64,000 bases of DNA from Flavobacteriales bacterium UBA7690 (GCA_002482775.1 DLGQ01000079.1:40027-104026), one strand, 5' to 3'; shown: positions 1 through 7,316, counted from the stretch's first letter. Numbers and translations are program-made. Notes: generated from the sequence alone by a model not told the origin.

Positions 1-67
1 AGCGGCTACCAAAGGCCGCGCCTTACCAATGTGGCAGGAAGTACTAGGCAGTTCATTCCGTGGATAA
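1..67 (+). CDS. C-terminal tail of a CD-NTase (partial)
   Basis: A reading frame is open from base 2 to a TAA at 65-67 and encodes the last 21 residues of a protein that starts outside the window. The tail has an A-x-x-x-W-x-x-x-x-G pattern (A..MWQEVLGSSF), which resembles the C-terminal end of CBASS cyclic-oligonucleotide synthases. It stops two bases before the ATG of a CBASS HORMA gene, the position a CD-NTase occupies in type III CBASS operons. The identity is therefore mainly inferred from context; no catalytic residues are visible. If correct, the enzyme would make the cyclic trinucleotide that activates NucC downstream. Confidence 0.6.
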   Translation, partial: AATKGRALPMWQEVLGSSFRG

Positions 68-69
68 CC

Positions 70-573
70 ATGACGAACAGTTACACAACAACAGAGACCT
101 GGTCTAGGACCCATGCCCGTCATGTCGGCGGCAAGGTGATTGTCGACCTAAGGGGCTTGGCACAGGAGTACCGATCTCCTTCTGAGCAGGATCTTGAAGC
201 ATACCTACAGGAACTGGTCGAACTGCTGACCGGCAGCTACATCAAGGAGGTGAGCTACGGGTTCGAGCGGAACAGCGTTCCGATCGTCGCCATGAAGTAC
301 ACCGCCGACATGAACGGGACGTTGACCGCGGATGATCGATCGGGACGGATACCTCGTGGGGTTGACATCACCGGCGCAGTGTTCTTCACGTTCCTGTCCT
401 ACAGTTCGAAGTGGTGGTCACTGGCACCCGAACAGCGAGAGCGTATCAAGGCGGGCTTGATCGTGAAGCGGAGCGTTGGATCAGATCCGTGCAGCGGATT
501 GGTTGGCTGGACCAGTGACAAGACCTACAGCTCTGCCGGTAATGGGATGCAGAGATCAACCTACGGCAATTGA
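70..573 (+). CDS. cap7: CBASS HORMA-domain protein (Cap7, bacterial HORMA family 1)
   Basis: A 167-residue single-domain protein. The start at 70 is preferred over an upstream in-frame GTG because it follows the preceding stop and gives the N-terminus MTNSYTTTETWSRTHARHV, similar to characterised bacterial HORMA1 proteins, which begin with an S-Y-T-x-S-x-T-like strand. The C-terminal part (W.S.KTYSS.GNGMQRSTYG) resembles the safety-belt end of the same family. In type III CBASS the HORMA protein senses a peptide signal, closes, and activates the CD-NTase; the neighbouring TRIP13-like ATPase reopens it. The stop overlaps a possible TTG start of the ATPase gene, so the genes are probably translationally coupled. 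The assignment rests on remembered family similarity plus the diagnostic neighbours. Confidence 0.85.
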   Translation: MTNSYTTTETWSRTHARHVGGKVIVDLRGLAQEYRSPSEQDLEAYLQELVELLTGSYIKEVSYGFERNSVPIVAMKYTADMNGTLTADDRSGRIPRGVDITGAVFFTFLSYSSKWWSLAPEQRERIKAGLIVKRSVGSDPCSGLVGWTSDKTYSSAGNGMQRSTYGN

Positions 574-575
574 AA

Positions 576-1529
576 ATGAATACGATCGACACCTTCGAGG
601 ACGTAGTAGTTCTGCCGGACGAACGAGGTCAACGTATTTACGACAGGCTTGTTGGCCTCGATGACTATAAGGAGCGGTTGGTCAAGGAAGTGCTCCTTCT
701 GCTTGACCCTGCACAACTCCACAGCTGGAACAAAGAGCACCATCAAGGAAAACTCGCCGCAGTGGAGATGTTCACGTCTCGCCCACCACTCTTCGTGTTG
801 GCGGGCGATGTTGGTACGGGCAAGACGGCGCTGGCAAGATCGTTCGGCAACGAGGTTGCCAAGCGATCAAAGGTGCGGATTGAATTGCGCGCCCTTAGCC
901 TCAGCAGCCGTGGATCTGGTGCCGTGGGCGAGATGACCAAGCTCATCACAGGAGCCTTTAAGCAGGTTCGAGATTCAGTAGCACAGACGCGCGGTGAGGG
1001 CGGTAAGGCTGGCCGGGGCATCATCCTGTTGATCGACGAAGCCGATGCACTCGCACAGTCAAGAGAAGCGGCGCAGATGCACCACGAGGACAGGGCGGGC
1101 GTGAATGCTCTCATCCGCGGCATCGATGAACTGGCGGCTGCCCATTTGCCGGTAGCTGTGATCATGTGCACCAATAGGCTCAATGCACTGGACCCTGCAG
1201 TACGTCGTCGAGCTGCGGTCGTTTTCGAATTCCACCGACCCAACAAGGAGCAGCGCCTTGCTGTGCTCAAGGATGCCCTCGTCGGGAGTGGACTTACCGT
1301 TGGTGACCTTGAAGAACTAGCGGCCGCAACGGGACGCACGAATGATCGGCTGTATGGCTTCACGTACTCTGATCTCTCACAGCGCCTTATTCCATCGCTG
1401 GTGCTCGATGCGTTTCCATCAAAGCCCATCACGTCCGCAGGGATGCGTCGTGTTATTGGTGCAATAGAACCTACACCTCCATTTGAAGATCAGAGCCATG
1501 CTACAAGAACCGTTGACGTCCACCAGTAG
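576..1529 (+). CDS. cap6: TRIP13/Pch2-like AAA+ ATPase of CBASS (Cap6)
   Basis: A 317-residue AAA+ ATPase. With the ATG at 576 as start, Walker A (GDVGTGKT) is at residues 77-84 and Walker B (IILLIDEAD) near 149-157; a sensor-1 stretch CTNR and an RRR arginine-finger segment follow. A TTG at 570 would add two residues and overlap the HORMA stop. In known type III CBASS this protein remodels HORMA from the closed to the open state, switching off CD-NTase activation and limiting false triggering. Its 3' end overlaps the nucC start by 32 bases in another frame, which supports a single transcript. Confidence 0.9.
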   Translation: MNTIDTFEDVVVLPDERGQRIYDRLVGLDDYKERLVKEVLLLLDPAQLHSWNKEHHQGKLAAVEMFTSRPPLFVLAGDVGTGKTALARSFGNEVAKRSKVRIELRALSLSSRGSGAVGEMTKLITGAFKQVRDSVAQTRGEGGKAGRGIILLIDEADALAQSREAAQMHHEDRAGVNALIRGIDELAAAHLPVAVIMCTNRLNALDPAVRRRAAVVFEFHRPNKEQRLAVLKDALVGSGLTVGDLEELAAATGRTNDRLYGFTYSDLSQRLIPSLVLDAFPSKPITSAGMRRVIGAIEPTPPFEDQSHATRTVDVHQ

Positions 1530-2271
1530 TGCACCCACGCTGTCGAAATTGTTCCGTGGTCTCCACAGAACACTCGAAACCCAACTCGGCATTGCGCGGG
1601 ATACGGTCGACCATGCCGCTACCCTAGGAGCATTATCCGAAGACAAGTGGATTTCAGTCCTCAGGGAGCATCTACCGAAGCGATACAAGGTCAGCCGGGC
1701 GTTCGTCATCGACTCCAGGGGAGGGTGTAGTCGGCAGATCGATACTGTCATCCATGACCGACAATACTCGCCGTTCGTCCTGAATCTGGGAGGTGCTCTC
1801 TACGTGCCTGCGGAAAGCGTGTATGCTGTCTTGGAGATCAAGCAGAACCTTAATGCCGAGCAGATAGCGGATGCCGTCCTCAAGGTGGCAAGCGTTCGAT
1901 GCCTCCACCGTACCAGCCTTCCTGTTCCGACAATAGACGGCCTGAGACCTGCCAAGGAACCCCATCATATCGTTGGCGGCATCGTTGCATTGGAGAGTGA
2001 CTGGACGCCACCTTTCGGAGCGCCTTTCATGGACGCCATCGCACTGACTGATTTGACTGGTCGCCTGGACATGGGCTGTGCCGTGCGCGATGGTGTCTTC
2101 CAAGCGAAGTACCCCGAAGGGCAGGTACCGGAGTTGGTTGCAGAAGAATCGGACGCAGCTCTCGCGCTGTTCTTGTTGCGGTTGATCGCGAGACTACAGG
2201 CGATGGCGACAGTCCCTCAACTTGATGTTGCCGCATATGCGGACAGCATCACGCGAACCAGGGTCATATAG
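1498..2271 (+). CDS. nucC: NucC, cyclic-triadenylate-activated DNA endonuclease (CBASS effector)
   Basis: A 257-residue PD-(D/E)XK nuclease matching NucC along its length as I recall the E. coli MS115-1 protein: LPKRY, QID, DRQYSPF, VPAESVYAV, KVASVR-LHRTSLP, ESDW-P and GRLDMGC are all present. Catalytic residues are D82, E113 and K115. Their spacing (31, then 2) is the same as D73/E104/K106 of the E. coli enzyme. In the known system, binding of a cyclic triadenylate joins two trimers into a hexamer that degrades DNA non-specifically and kills the infected cell. The ATG at 1498 is chosen over the TTG at 1483. The gene overlaps cap6 and ends the recognisable defence operon. Confidence 0.95.
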   Translation: MLQEPLTSTSSAPTLSKLFRGLHRTLETQLGIARDTVDHAATLGALSEDKWISVLREHLPKRYKVSRAFVIDSRGGCSRQIDTVIHDRQYSPFVLNLGGALYVPAESVYAVLEIKQNLNAEQIADAVLKVASVRCLHRTSLPVPTIDGLRPAKEPHHIVGGIVALESDWTPPFGAPFMDAIALTDLTGRLDMGCAVRDGVFQAKYPEGQVPELVAEESDAALALFLLRLIARLQAMATVPQLDVAAYADSITRTRVI

Positions 2272-2386
2272 GCCCTGAGACACCCGTTACTGGGTGAACG
2301 TTACCGCAGGGCGCTATACCCGGCTTTTTGAATGTCGCCTTCGTAGGACGGGTCAAGCATATCTTCGAGCACCAAACAGCAACAGA

Positions 2387-2650
2387 ATGGATCAGTACTT
2401 GAAAGGAACGACCACTTGGGGCCCTTCTCTCCAAGATGCTTACGTGAAGGTGAGCTATGATGAGGCAGCGGATATGACATACGCCGACCAGAAGATCCAA
2501 AGAGTAACCAAGGTCGTATGCGGCTTGCTACACGCCGAGGATGGAGATGCCGTGGAGAAGGTTGTTGCTTGGTTGAAGAGCAATAAGTTCAGTGAGTGTT
2601 CACCGGAAGAGTATGATGCCCTCGCGTGCGACGTCTACAGAGAATTCTGA
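2387..2650 (+). CDS. Small hypothetical protein downstream of CBASS
   Basis: An 88-codon ORF starting at the first credible ATG (MDQYLKGTTTWGPSLQDAYV); the frame stays open upstream to 2294. The product is acidic, with no signal peptide or membrane segment, and ends in a likely helical region (VEKVVAWLKSNKF). I do not recognise a family. It lies 115 bases after nucC on the same strand and could be co-transcribed or independent. The gene-free space on both sides and ordinary codon use favour a real gene, but the short length keeps confidence moderate. Confidence 0.45.
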   Translation: MDQYLKGTTTWGPSLQDAYVKVSYDEAADMTYADQKIQRVTKVVCGLLHAEDGDAVEKVVAWLKSNKFSECSPEEYDALACDVYREF

Positions 2651-2684
2651 GGCTCTGACGGTCTGCCGGTCAGCACCGCATTTC

Positions 2685-2783
2685 GCGTGACGGATTGGAG
2701 CGGCACCCCGCAGCGCGGTAATCCGCGCGAGGAGTACAGCGGAAAGCCGGACCCCGGCCGCATTTGGGCCGGGGGCACGCCCA
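2685..2783 (+). repeat. Structured intergenic repeat, copy A
   Basis: A 99-base element between convergent genes. It begins GCGTGACGGAT, contains a hairpin GCGCGG-TAAT-CCGCGC, then the conserved core AGCGGAAAGCCGGACCC, then a second hairpin CGGCC-GCATTTG-GGCCG, and ends GGGGCACGCCCA. The same order, loops and single-stranded blocks recur at 4341 and, more divergently, at 7183, with changed but still paired stems. It is probably an RNA or a mobile structured repeat. The + orientation is assigned from the shared block order. Confidence 0.8.
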
Positions 2784-2798
2784 CATCATTCACCTACT

Positions 2799-3800
2799 TC
2801 ACGCCACCGCCCGGTGTTGCATCCGCCATTCCCCCGGCGTAACGCCTTCCCAGTTGTTGAAGGCGCGGAAGAAGGAGTTGGCATCGGCGTAGCCGAGCAG
2901 GTAGGCGGTCTCGTTCAGTTCCACAGCGCTTTGGCTGAGGTAGTGGTGCGCGAGTTCGCGGCGCGTTTCCTCCACCACTTGTTGGAAGGTGATGCGGGCA
3001 TCGGCCAGCTTGCGTTGGAGCGATCGCGTGCTCATGCCCACCTCGCTGGCGACATGGTGCAAGGTGGGGCGCTTGCCGGCGAGCGAGCGTTTGAGGGCGT
3101 GCTTCACCTGTGCCCCCACATCGGCGCCTGCCTTGCGCTCTGCGACCTGCGCATCCAGTTGGCCGCTTACCATGGCGAGCAGTTCGGCGTTGTGCGTGGT
3201 AAGGGGCATGTCCAGATCCGTGGTGCGGAACACGATGGCGTTGCGTTCGGCCTTGAAGGTGACGCGGCAGCCGTAGTACTTCTCCAGGAGTTCGCGGTGC
3301 CTGGTGGGGCGCACCAGTTCCACGCGCACCGGTGCGATGCGGCCATCGGTACCGCGCCCGCCGATGGTGTGGATCCACGAGAGGCAATTGTCCACCAGCA
3401 CATCGGGTTCGCTTTCGGTGGCGTTGGTGAACACGAATTCTATGGCGGTCTCCCTGCCCTGTGGGCGCAGGTTGATCTCCTCCGGGCACACGAGCTGCTT
3501 GTAGCGGCCCATGCGTTCCACGGCATCGCCGAAGGTGCGGCTGCACACGGCAGCGATGGCCGTGGGGTTGAAGCGTTCCAACTTGTACTCCGCGCTGAGC
3601 TTGAGGCCGATCGCAGGGTCCTTGCTCACCTCACCCACCGCGCGCCAGAAGGCGAAGAGCTGTGCGGTGTCCACCTGTGGCTTTTCCTGTTGGAACAGGC
3701 CTGGTGGTAGTCCGGCGCTGCGCAGCACCTCGGCCGGAGGTACCTTGTGGTCCTTCAGGCTTTGCGCGAAGGTGCTGGCGAGGCGGAAGCGGTCGGTCAT
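2799..3800 (-). CDS. AraC-family transcriptional regulator
   Basis: A 333-residue regulator starting at MTDRFRLASTFAQ; the longer open frame upstream has no supporting features. Residues 1 to about 210 resemble the arabinose-binding-like N-terminal domain found in the OruR/ArgR-type AraC group (SAGLPPGLF, FWRAVGEVSKDPAIGLKLS). The C-terminal 100 residues hold the double helix-turn-helix (PTLHHVASEVGMSTRSLQRKL ... NETAYLLGYADANSFFRAFNNWEGVTPGEWR). It is a DNA-binding activator or repressor of unknown target. The next gene downstream is convergent across repeat copy A, so no operon partner is visible on that side. Its first codons are nearly identical to those of the next gene upstream. Confidence 0.9.
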   Translation of the reverse strand: MTDRFRLASTFAQSLKDHKVPPAEVLRSAGLPPGLFQQEKPQVDTAQLFAFWRAVGEVSKDPAIGLKLSAEYKLERFNPTAIAAVCSRTFGDAVERMGRYKQLVCPEEINLRPQGRETAIEFVFTNATESEPDVLVDNCLSWIHTIGGRGTDGRIAPVRVELVRPTRHRELLEKYYGCRVTFKAERNAIVFRTTDLDMPLTTHNAELLAMVSGQLDAQVAERKAGADVGAQVKHALKRSLAGKRPTLHHVASEVGMSTRSLQRKLADARITFQQVVEETRRELAHHYLSQSAVELNETAYLLGYADANSFFRAFNNWEGVTPGEWRMQHRAVA

Positions 3801-3816
3801 GGGTCGAGGCTGAGTT

Positions 3817-4245
3817 TTATGATCTGGGTGATCCGATGTCAACCGTCCGTTTCGACCAATTGAGATCAACAACGGCCATGCCCACAACACGAAGAACTTC
3901 AACAGGCAATTGCGCTGATAGCAGTGGAACGTCGGGTTCGGCAACGAGCACATAAGTGGAGCTACCGTGATCCCAGTCGATGGCATAGAATCCGCGGGTA
4001 GCGGCATCGCCCCATTCGGTCGACGAACCTTGGTCGCGATGCAGGGTAGCTTTCGCGTGGATCGGCAGCCCTAGCACCAAGCTGAGGGCTTGTGAAGGAT
4101 ATGAGGCTGCGGTAACGCTCTCCGGGATCCAGCCGAAACCGGCCGATGAGATGAAGAAGCAACGCCCATGTTCATCAACCGCGAGCCAATCGAACTCACT
4201 GCCGAGGTGTTCATGTTGGATCTTCTTGCGAAAGCGGTCGGTCAT
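3817..4245 (-). CDS. Hypothetical protein, 142 aa
   Basis: An unrecognised soluble protein starting MTDRFRKKIQHEHLGSEFDWLAVD. The N-terminal half (DWLAVDEHGRCFFISSAGFGWIPESV) recalls small SMI1/immunity-like or house-keeping proteins, but I cannot place it. It stops 16 bases before the AraC start and is probably co-transcribed with it. On the minus strand, TCACTTTG ends five bases before the ATG (4251-4258), a plausible Bacteroidota -7 box, which would give an almost leaderless mRNA. The sequence ACCCATGACCGACCGCTT at its start is repeated at the AraC start. Confidence 0.6.
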   Translation of the reverse strand: MTDRFRKKIQHEHLGSEFDWLAVDEHGRCFFISSAGFGWIPESVTAASYPSQALSLVLGLPIHAKATLHRDQGSSTEWGDAATRGFYAIDWDHGSSTYVLVAEPDVPLLSAQLPVEVLRVVGMAVVDLNWSKRTVDIGSPRS

Positions 4246-4340
4246 GGGTGCAAAGTGACAGTACCAAGGTAATTCCCTCACTCGCAGAACGCGCCGATCT
4301 ACTTGCGGATGGCGCCAGTGCAAGCGGCCTGTGCGTCAGC
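4246..4340. promoter_or_regulatory. Divergent intergenic block homologous to 7080-7182
   Basis: This stretch shares an ordered series of motifs with the region upstream of the alcohol dehydrogenase. They are GGTGCAAAG next to the left gene's start codon, then TTCCC, GAACGCGCC and CTTGCGGATG, followed in both places by the structured repeat. A CTTGCGG-like word occurs twice, about 20 bases apart. It is probably a promoter or operator region for the minus-strand gene, or the left part of a larger transposed unit. Confidence 0.5.
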
Positions 4341-4442
4341 GCGTGACGGATCGCAGCGTAAACCCCGCAAGCCCGGTAATCCGGGCGCGGAGTTGCAGCG
4401 AAGAGCCGGACCCTTGCTGCGTTTGAGCAAGGGGCACGCCCA
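4341..4442 (+). repeat. Structured intergenic repeat, copy B
   Basis: A 102-base element with the same block order as copy A: GCGTGACGGAT, then hairpin GCCCGG-TAAT-CCGGGC, the core GCAGCGAAGAGCCGGACCC, hairpin TTGCT-GCGTTTG-AGCAA, and GGGGCACGCCCA. Both stems differ from copy A while pairing is kept, and loop sequences are conserved. It lies 102 bases before the DUF2130 gene and 95 bases from the divergent gene at 4245. Confidence 0.8.
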
Positions 4443-4544
4443 ACTCCTCCCGCCGCCATTCCAGCGCACCCCCCGCCGCTCAAGCACCACCGCCCCCGTT
4501 ACTTTGTCATCACGCCCCAACGACCACTTCGAAACTTCACCCGC

Positions 4545-5954
4545 ATGAACGAGATCATTTGCCCGCATTGCAACAAGGCCTTCAAGATCGATGAGGCGGG
4601 GTACGCGGACATCCTGAAGCAGGTGCGCGACCAGGAGTTCGAGAAGACGCTGCATGAGCGGCTGGTGCTCGCCGAGCAGGAGAAGCGCACGGCCATTGAG
4701 CTGGCGGAGGCCAAGGTGAAGAACAGGCTGGATACGGAGGCGGCGAAGAAGGATGTGGAGATCGAGAAGTTGAGGTCGGCGTTGCAAGCGGCCGATGTGG
4801 CGAAGCAGGTGGCGCTGAAGGATGCGCTGGGCGCGGTGGAGAAGGAGCGCGATGGGCTGGCGAACGAGCTGGAACGGGTGAAGCAGGCGAAGTTGAGCGA
4901 TGCGCAGTTGGCGAAGGAGAAGTTGGAGAACGAACTGCAACGGACGGCGGCGGCGAAGGAGGCGGAGATCCAGAAGTTGCAGGCTACGTTGGATGCGCTG
5001 GGGGTGACGCAGAAGCTCGCCATCAACGAGGCGGTGGGTGCGGTGGAGAGGGAGCGCGATGCACTGAAGAACGGGATCGAGCGTGTGCAGCTGGAGAAGC
5101 AGTTGGCGGAAACGTCGCTGAAGGAGCGCTACGAAACGCAGATCAAGGACCGCGACGATGCGATCGAGCGCTTGAAGGATATGAAGGCGCGGCTGTCCAC
5201 AAAGATGCTGGGCGAAACGCTGGAGCAGCATTGCGAGGTAGAGTTCGAGCGGATCCGGGCGACGGCGTTCCCCAAGGCGTATTTCGAAAAAGACAACGAC
5301 GCGCGGACGGGTAGCAAGGGCGACTTCATCTTCCGCGATACGGATGAGGCGGGCACCGAGGTGGTGTCGATCATGTTCGAGATGAAGAACGAGAACGACG
5401 ACACGGCGACGAAGAAGAAGAACGAGGATTTCCTAAAAGAGCTGGACAAGGATCGTATGGAGAAGGGCTGCGAATACGCAGTGCTGGTCACGTTGCTGGA
5501 ACCGGACAACGACCTGTACAACGGCGGCATTGTGGACGTGAGCCACCGCTACCCGAAGATGTACGTGGTGCGGCCGCAGTTCTTCATCCCCATCATTACG
5601 CTGCTGCGGAACGCGGCGCAGAATTCACTGAAGTACAAGAGCGAGCTGGCGCTGGTGAAGGCGCAGAACCTCGACATCACGAATTTCGAGAACGAGCTGG
5701 AGGCCTTCAAGAGCGCGTTCGGCCGGAACTACGACCTAGCAACACGACATTTCCAGGACGCAGTGGATGAGATCGACAAGTCCATCAAACATCTGCAGAA
5801 GACGAAGGACGCACTGCTGGGAACGGACCGCAACCTGCGCCTCGCGAACGACAAGGCCCAGGACGTAACGATCAAGAAGCTAACGCGCAAGAACCCGACG
5901 ATGGCTGCGAAGTTCGAGGAGGTGAAGAAGGTGGGTGCTGCTGGTGGGGAATGA
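4545..5954 (+). CDS. DUF2130 protein: zinc-ribbon, coiled coil, nuclease-like C-terminus
   Basis: A 469-residue protein of the DUF2130/COG4487 family. The N-terminus has a CPHC pair (ICPHCNKAFKI), then a long charged coiled coil at about residues 20-225. The conserved C-terminal domain begins near KMLGETLEQHCE and contains GSKGDFIF...SIMFEMKNENDD. The D in GDFIF followed by E-x-K in FEMK is the arrangement of a PD-(D/E)XK nuclease core, so a DNA-end or nuclease role is plausible but unproven. It stands alone on the plus strand after repeat copy B. Length is normal for the family. No membrane segment or signal peptide is seen. Confidence 0.85.
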   Translation: MNEIICPHCNKAFKIDEAGYADILKQVRDQEFEKTLHERLVLAEQEKRTAIELAEAKVKNRLDTEAAKKDVEIEKLRSALQAADVAKQVALKDALGAVEKERDGLANELERVKQAKLSDAQLAKEKLENELQRTAAAKEAEIQKLQATLDALGVTQKLAINEAVGAVERERDALKNGIERVQLEKQLAETSLKERYETQIKDRDDAIERLKDMKARLSTKMLGETLEQHCEVEFERIRATAFPKAYFEKDNDARTGSKGDFIFRDTDEAGTEVVSIMFEMKNENDDTATKKKNEDFLKELDKDRMEKGCEYAVLVTLLEPDNDLYNGGIVDVSHRYPKMYVVRPQFFIPIITLLRNAAQNSLKYKSELALVKAQNLDITNFENELEAFKSAFGRNYDLATRHFQDAVDEIDKSIKHLQKTKDALLGTDRNLRLANDKAQDVTIKKLTRKNPTMAAKFEEVKKVGAAGGE

Positions 5955-6023
5955 GCCTTCCAGCAAGAGCCTGTAGCCCCATGCATGCAAAGATCAGAGG
6001 GGTTCCGTTCCGGCGGCGACCGA

Positions 6024-7079
6024 TCAGCCCTTCAACGTCGCCATGTCGATCACGAACCGGTACCGCACATCCTGCTTGATCATGCGTTCCCACGCCTCGT
6101 TGATCTGGTCCATGCGGATCATCTCGATGTCGGGCGTGATGCTGTGTTGTGCGCAGAAGTCGAGCATTTCCTGTGTTTCGCCGATGCTGCCAATGCCCGA
6201 CCCTGCGAGGCTGCGGCGTTGCCCCAATAGGCTGAAGGCCGCCAACATGAACGGTTTTTCGGGAAGACCCACCAAAGTGAGCGTGCCGTTCAACTTCAGC
6301 AGTTGCAGGTAGGCGTTGATGTCGTGCTCCGCGGAAACGCAATCGAGTATGAAGTCGAAGGTGCTCTTGTGTTGCTTCATGGCAGCGCTATCCGTGGAGA
6401 CCACCACTTCATGTGCGCCGAGGCGTTTGCCGTCCTCCACTTTCTTCGGTGATGTGGTGAACAATACGACATGCGCACCGAAGGCCTTCGCGAATTTCAC
6501 GCCCATGTGACCCAGACCGCCGAGACCGATGATGCCCACTTTCATACCCGGACCCACCTTCCAATGGCGCATCGGCGAGTACGTGGTGACACCCGCGCAC
6601 AACAACGGAGCGGCCGCAGCGAGATCGAGCCCAGCGGGAACGCGGAGCACGTAGTTCTCATCCACCACGATGCTGCTGCTGTAGCCGCCGAGCGTGTGCG
6701 TGTTCAGGTGTTTGTCCACGCTGTTGTAGGTGTACGTGGCGCCGTTGGTGCAGTAGTTCTCCAACCCTTGTGTGCAACTGGAACACGTGCGGCAACTGTC
6801 CACCATGCAGCCCACCGCGCTGGTGTCGCCCACCTTGAACTTGGTGACATTCGCCCCTACACGCGTCACGCGCCCCACGATCTCGTGACCGGGTACGCAC
6901 GGATATTTCGCCGGTCCCCATTCGCTGCGCGCAGTGTGGATGTCGCTGTGGCACACGCCGCAGAACAGGATCTCCATCTCCACATCGGTAGGGCCGGGCT
7001 CGCGGCGCTGGATGGGCGTGAAGGTGAGTGGGGTGGTGGCAGTGTGCGCGGCGTAGGCTTTCGCGGGAACGGTGTTCAT
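6024..7079 (-). CDS. Zinc-dependent NAD(P) alcohol dehydrogenase (CAD/YjgB-Ahr group)
   Basis: A 351-residue medium-chain dehydrogenase. Catalytic zinc ligands are in FCGVCHSDIH and the GHE segment (VPGHEIVG). Structural zinc ligands are in DSCRTCSSCTQGLENYC. The nucleotide-binding motif is GLGGLGHMG. This pattern is typical of cinnamyl-alcohol-dehydrogenase-like aldehyde reductases, cytosolic enzymes that interconvert aldehydes and primary alcohols, usually with NADPH. The physiological substrate cannot be told. On the minus strand TCCCTTTG ends five bases before the ATG (7085-7092), a likely -7 box. It is transcribed alone; the upstream region is shared with the 4.2 kb locus. Confidence 0.92.
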   Translation of the reverse strand: MNTVPAKAYAAHTATTPLTFTPIQRREPGPTDVEMEILFCGVCHSDIHTARSEWGPAKYPCVPGHEIVGRVTRVGANVTKFKVGDTSAVGCMVDSCRTCSSCTQGLENYCTNGATYTYNSVDKHLNTHTLGGYSSSIVVDENYVLRVPAGLDLAAAAPLLCAGVTTYSPMRHWKVGPGMKVGIIGLGGLGHMGVKFAKAFGAHVVLFTTSPKKVEDGKRLGAHEVVVSTDSAAMKQHKSTFDFILDCVSAEHDINAYLQLLKLNGTLTLVGLPEKPFMLAAFSLLGQRRSLAGSGIGSIGETQEMLDFCAQHSITPDIEMIRMDQINEAWERMIKQDVRYRFVIDMATLKG

Positions 7080-7182
7080 GGGTGCAAAGGGACGACATTA
7101 GGAGGTCTTCCCGACTTGCGGAACGCGCCAATGTGCTTGCGGATGATGACAGGGGTTGTTGGTTGAACGCAAGCTGCATTCC
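7080..7182. promoter_or_regulatory. Divergent intergenic block homologous to 4246-4340
   Basis: It lies between the dehydrogenase start and repeat copy C. It contains GGTGCAAAG, TTCCC, GAACGCGCC and CTTGCGGATG in the same order as the 4.2 kb region. CTTGCGG occurs twice as a direct repeat with about 20 bases between equivalent positions, which could be paired regulator sites. Together with copy C and the remaining 86 bases it fills the 322-base gap before the permease gene. Confidence 0.5.
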
Positions 7183-7316
7183 GCGTTAGGGATAAAAGTG
7201 AAAAGCCCGCAAGCGACCCCGGCTCTTAGGCCGGGGGTGCGCGGACTTGGAACGGATAGCCCGACGGCGGCGCTTTTGGACGCCGGAACCTGCCTACCGG
7301 CAGGCAGGCGCCCAAC
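7183..7316 (+). repeat. Structured intergenic repeat, copy C (divergent)
   Basis: It starts GCGTTAGGGAT, then AAAAGCCCGC. A long hairpin follows (CCCCGGC...GCCGGGG), then GCGGACTTGGAACGGATAGC, a second hairpin (GGCG...CGCC around 7266-7284), and the end block GGCGCCCAAC. The block order matches copies A and B, but stem lengths differ and a palindrome is inserted near the 3' end. It lies 86 bases before the permease start. Confidence 0.7.
7289..7304. repeat. Short palindrome CCTGCC-TACC-GGCAGG
   Basis: A perfect inverted repeat with 6-base arms, followed directly by a further CAGG. It is inserted inside copy C, where copies A and B have nothing corresponding. Such GC-rich palindromes are often iterated in Bacteroidota genomes; only one copy was noticed in this window. 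Confidence 0.6.
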
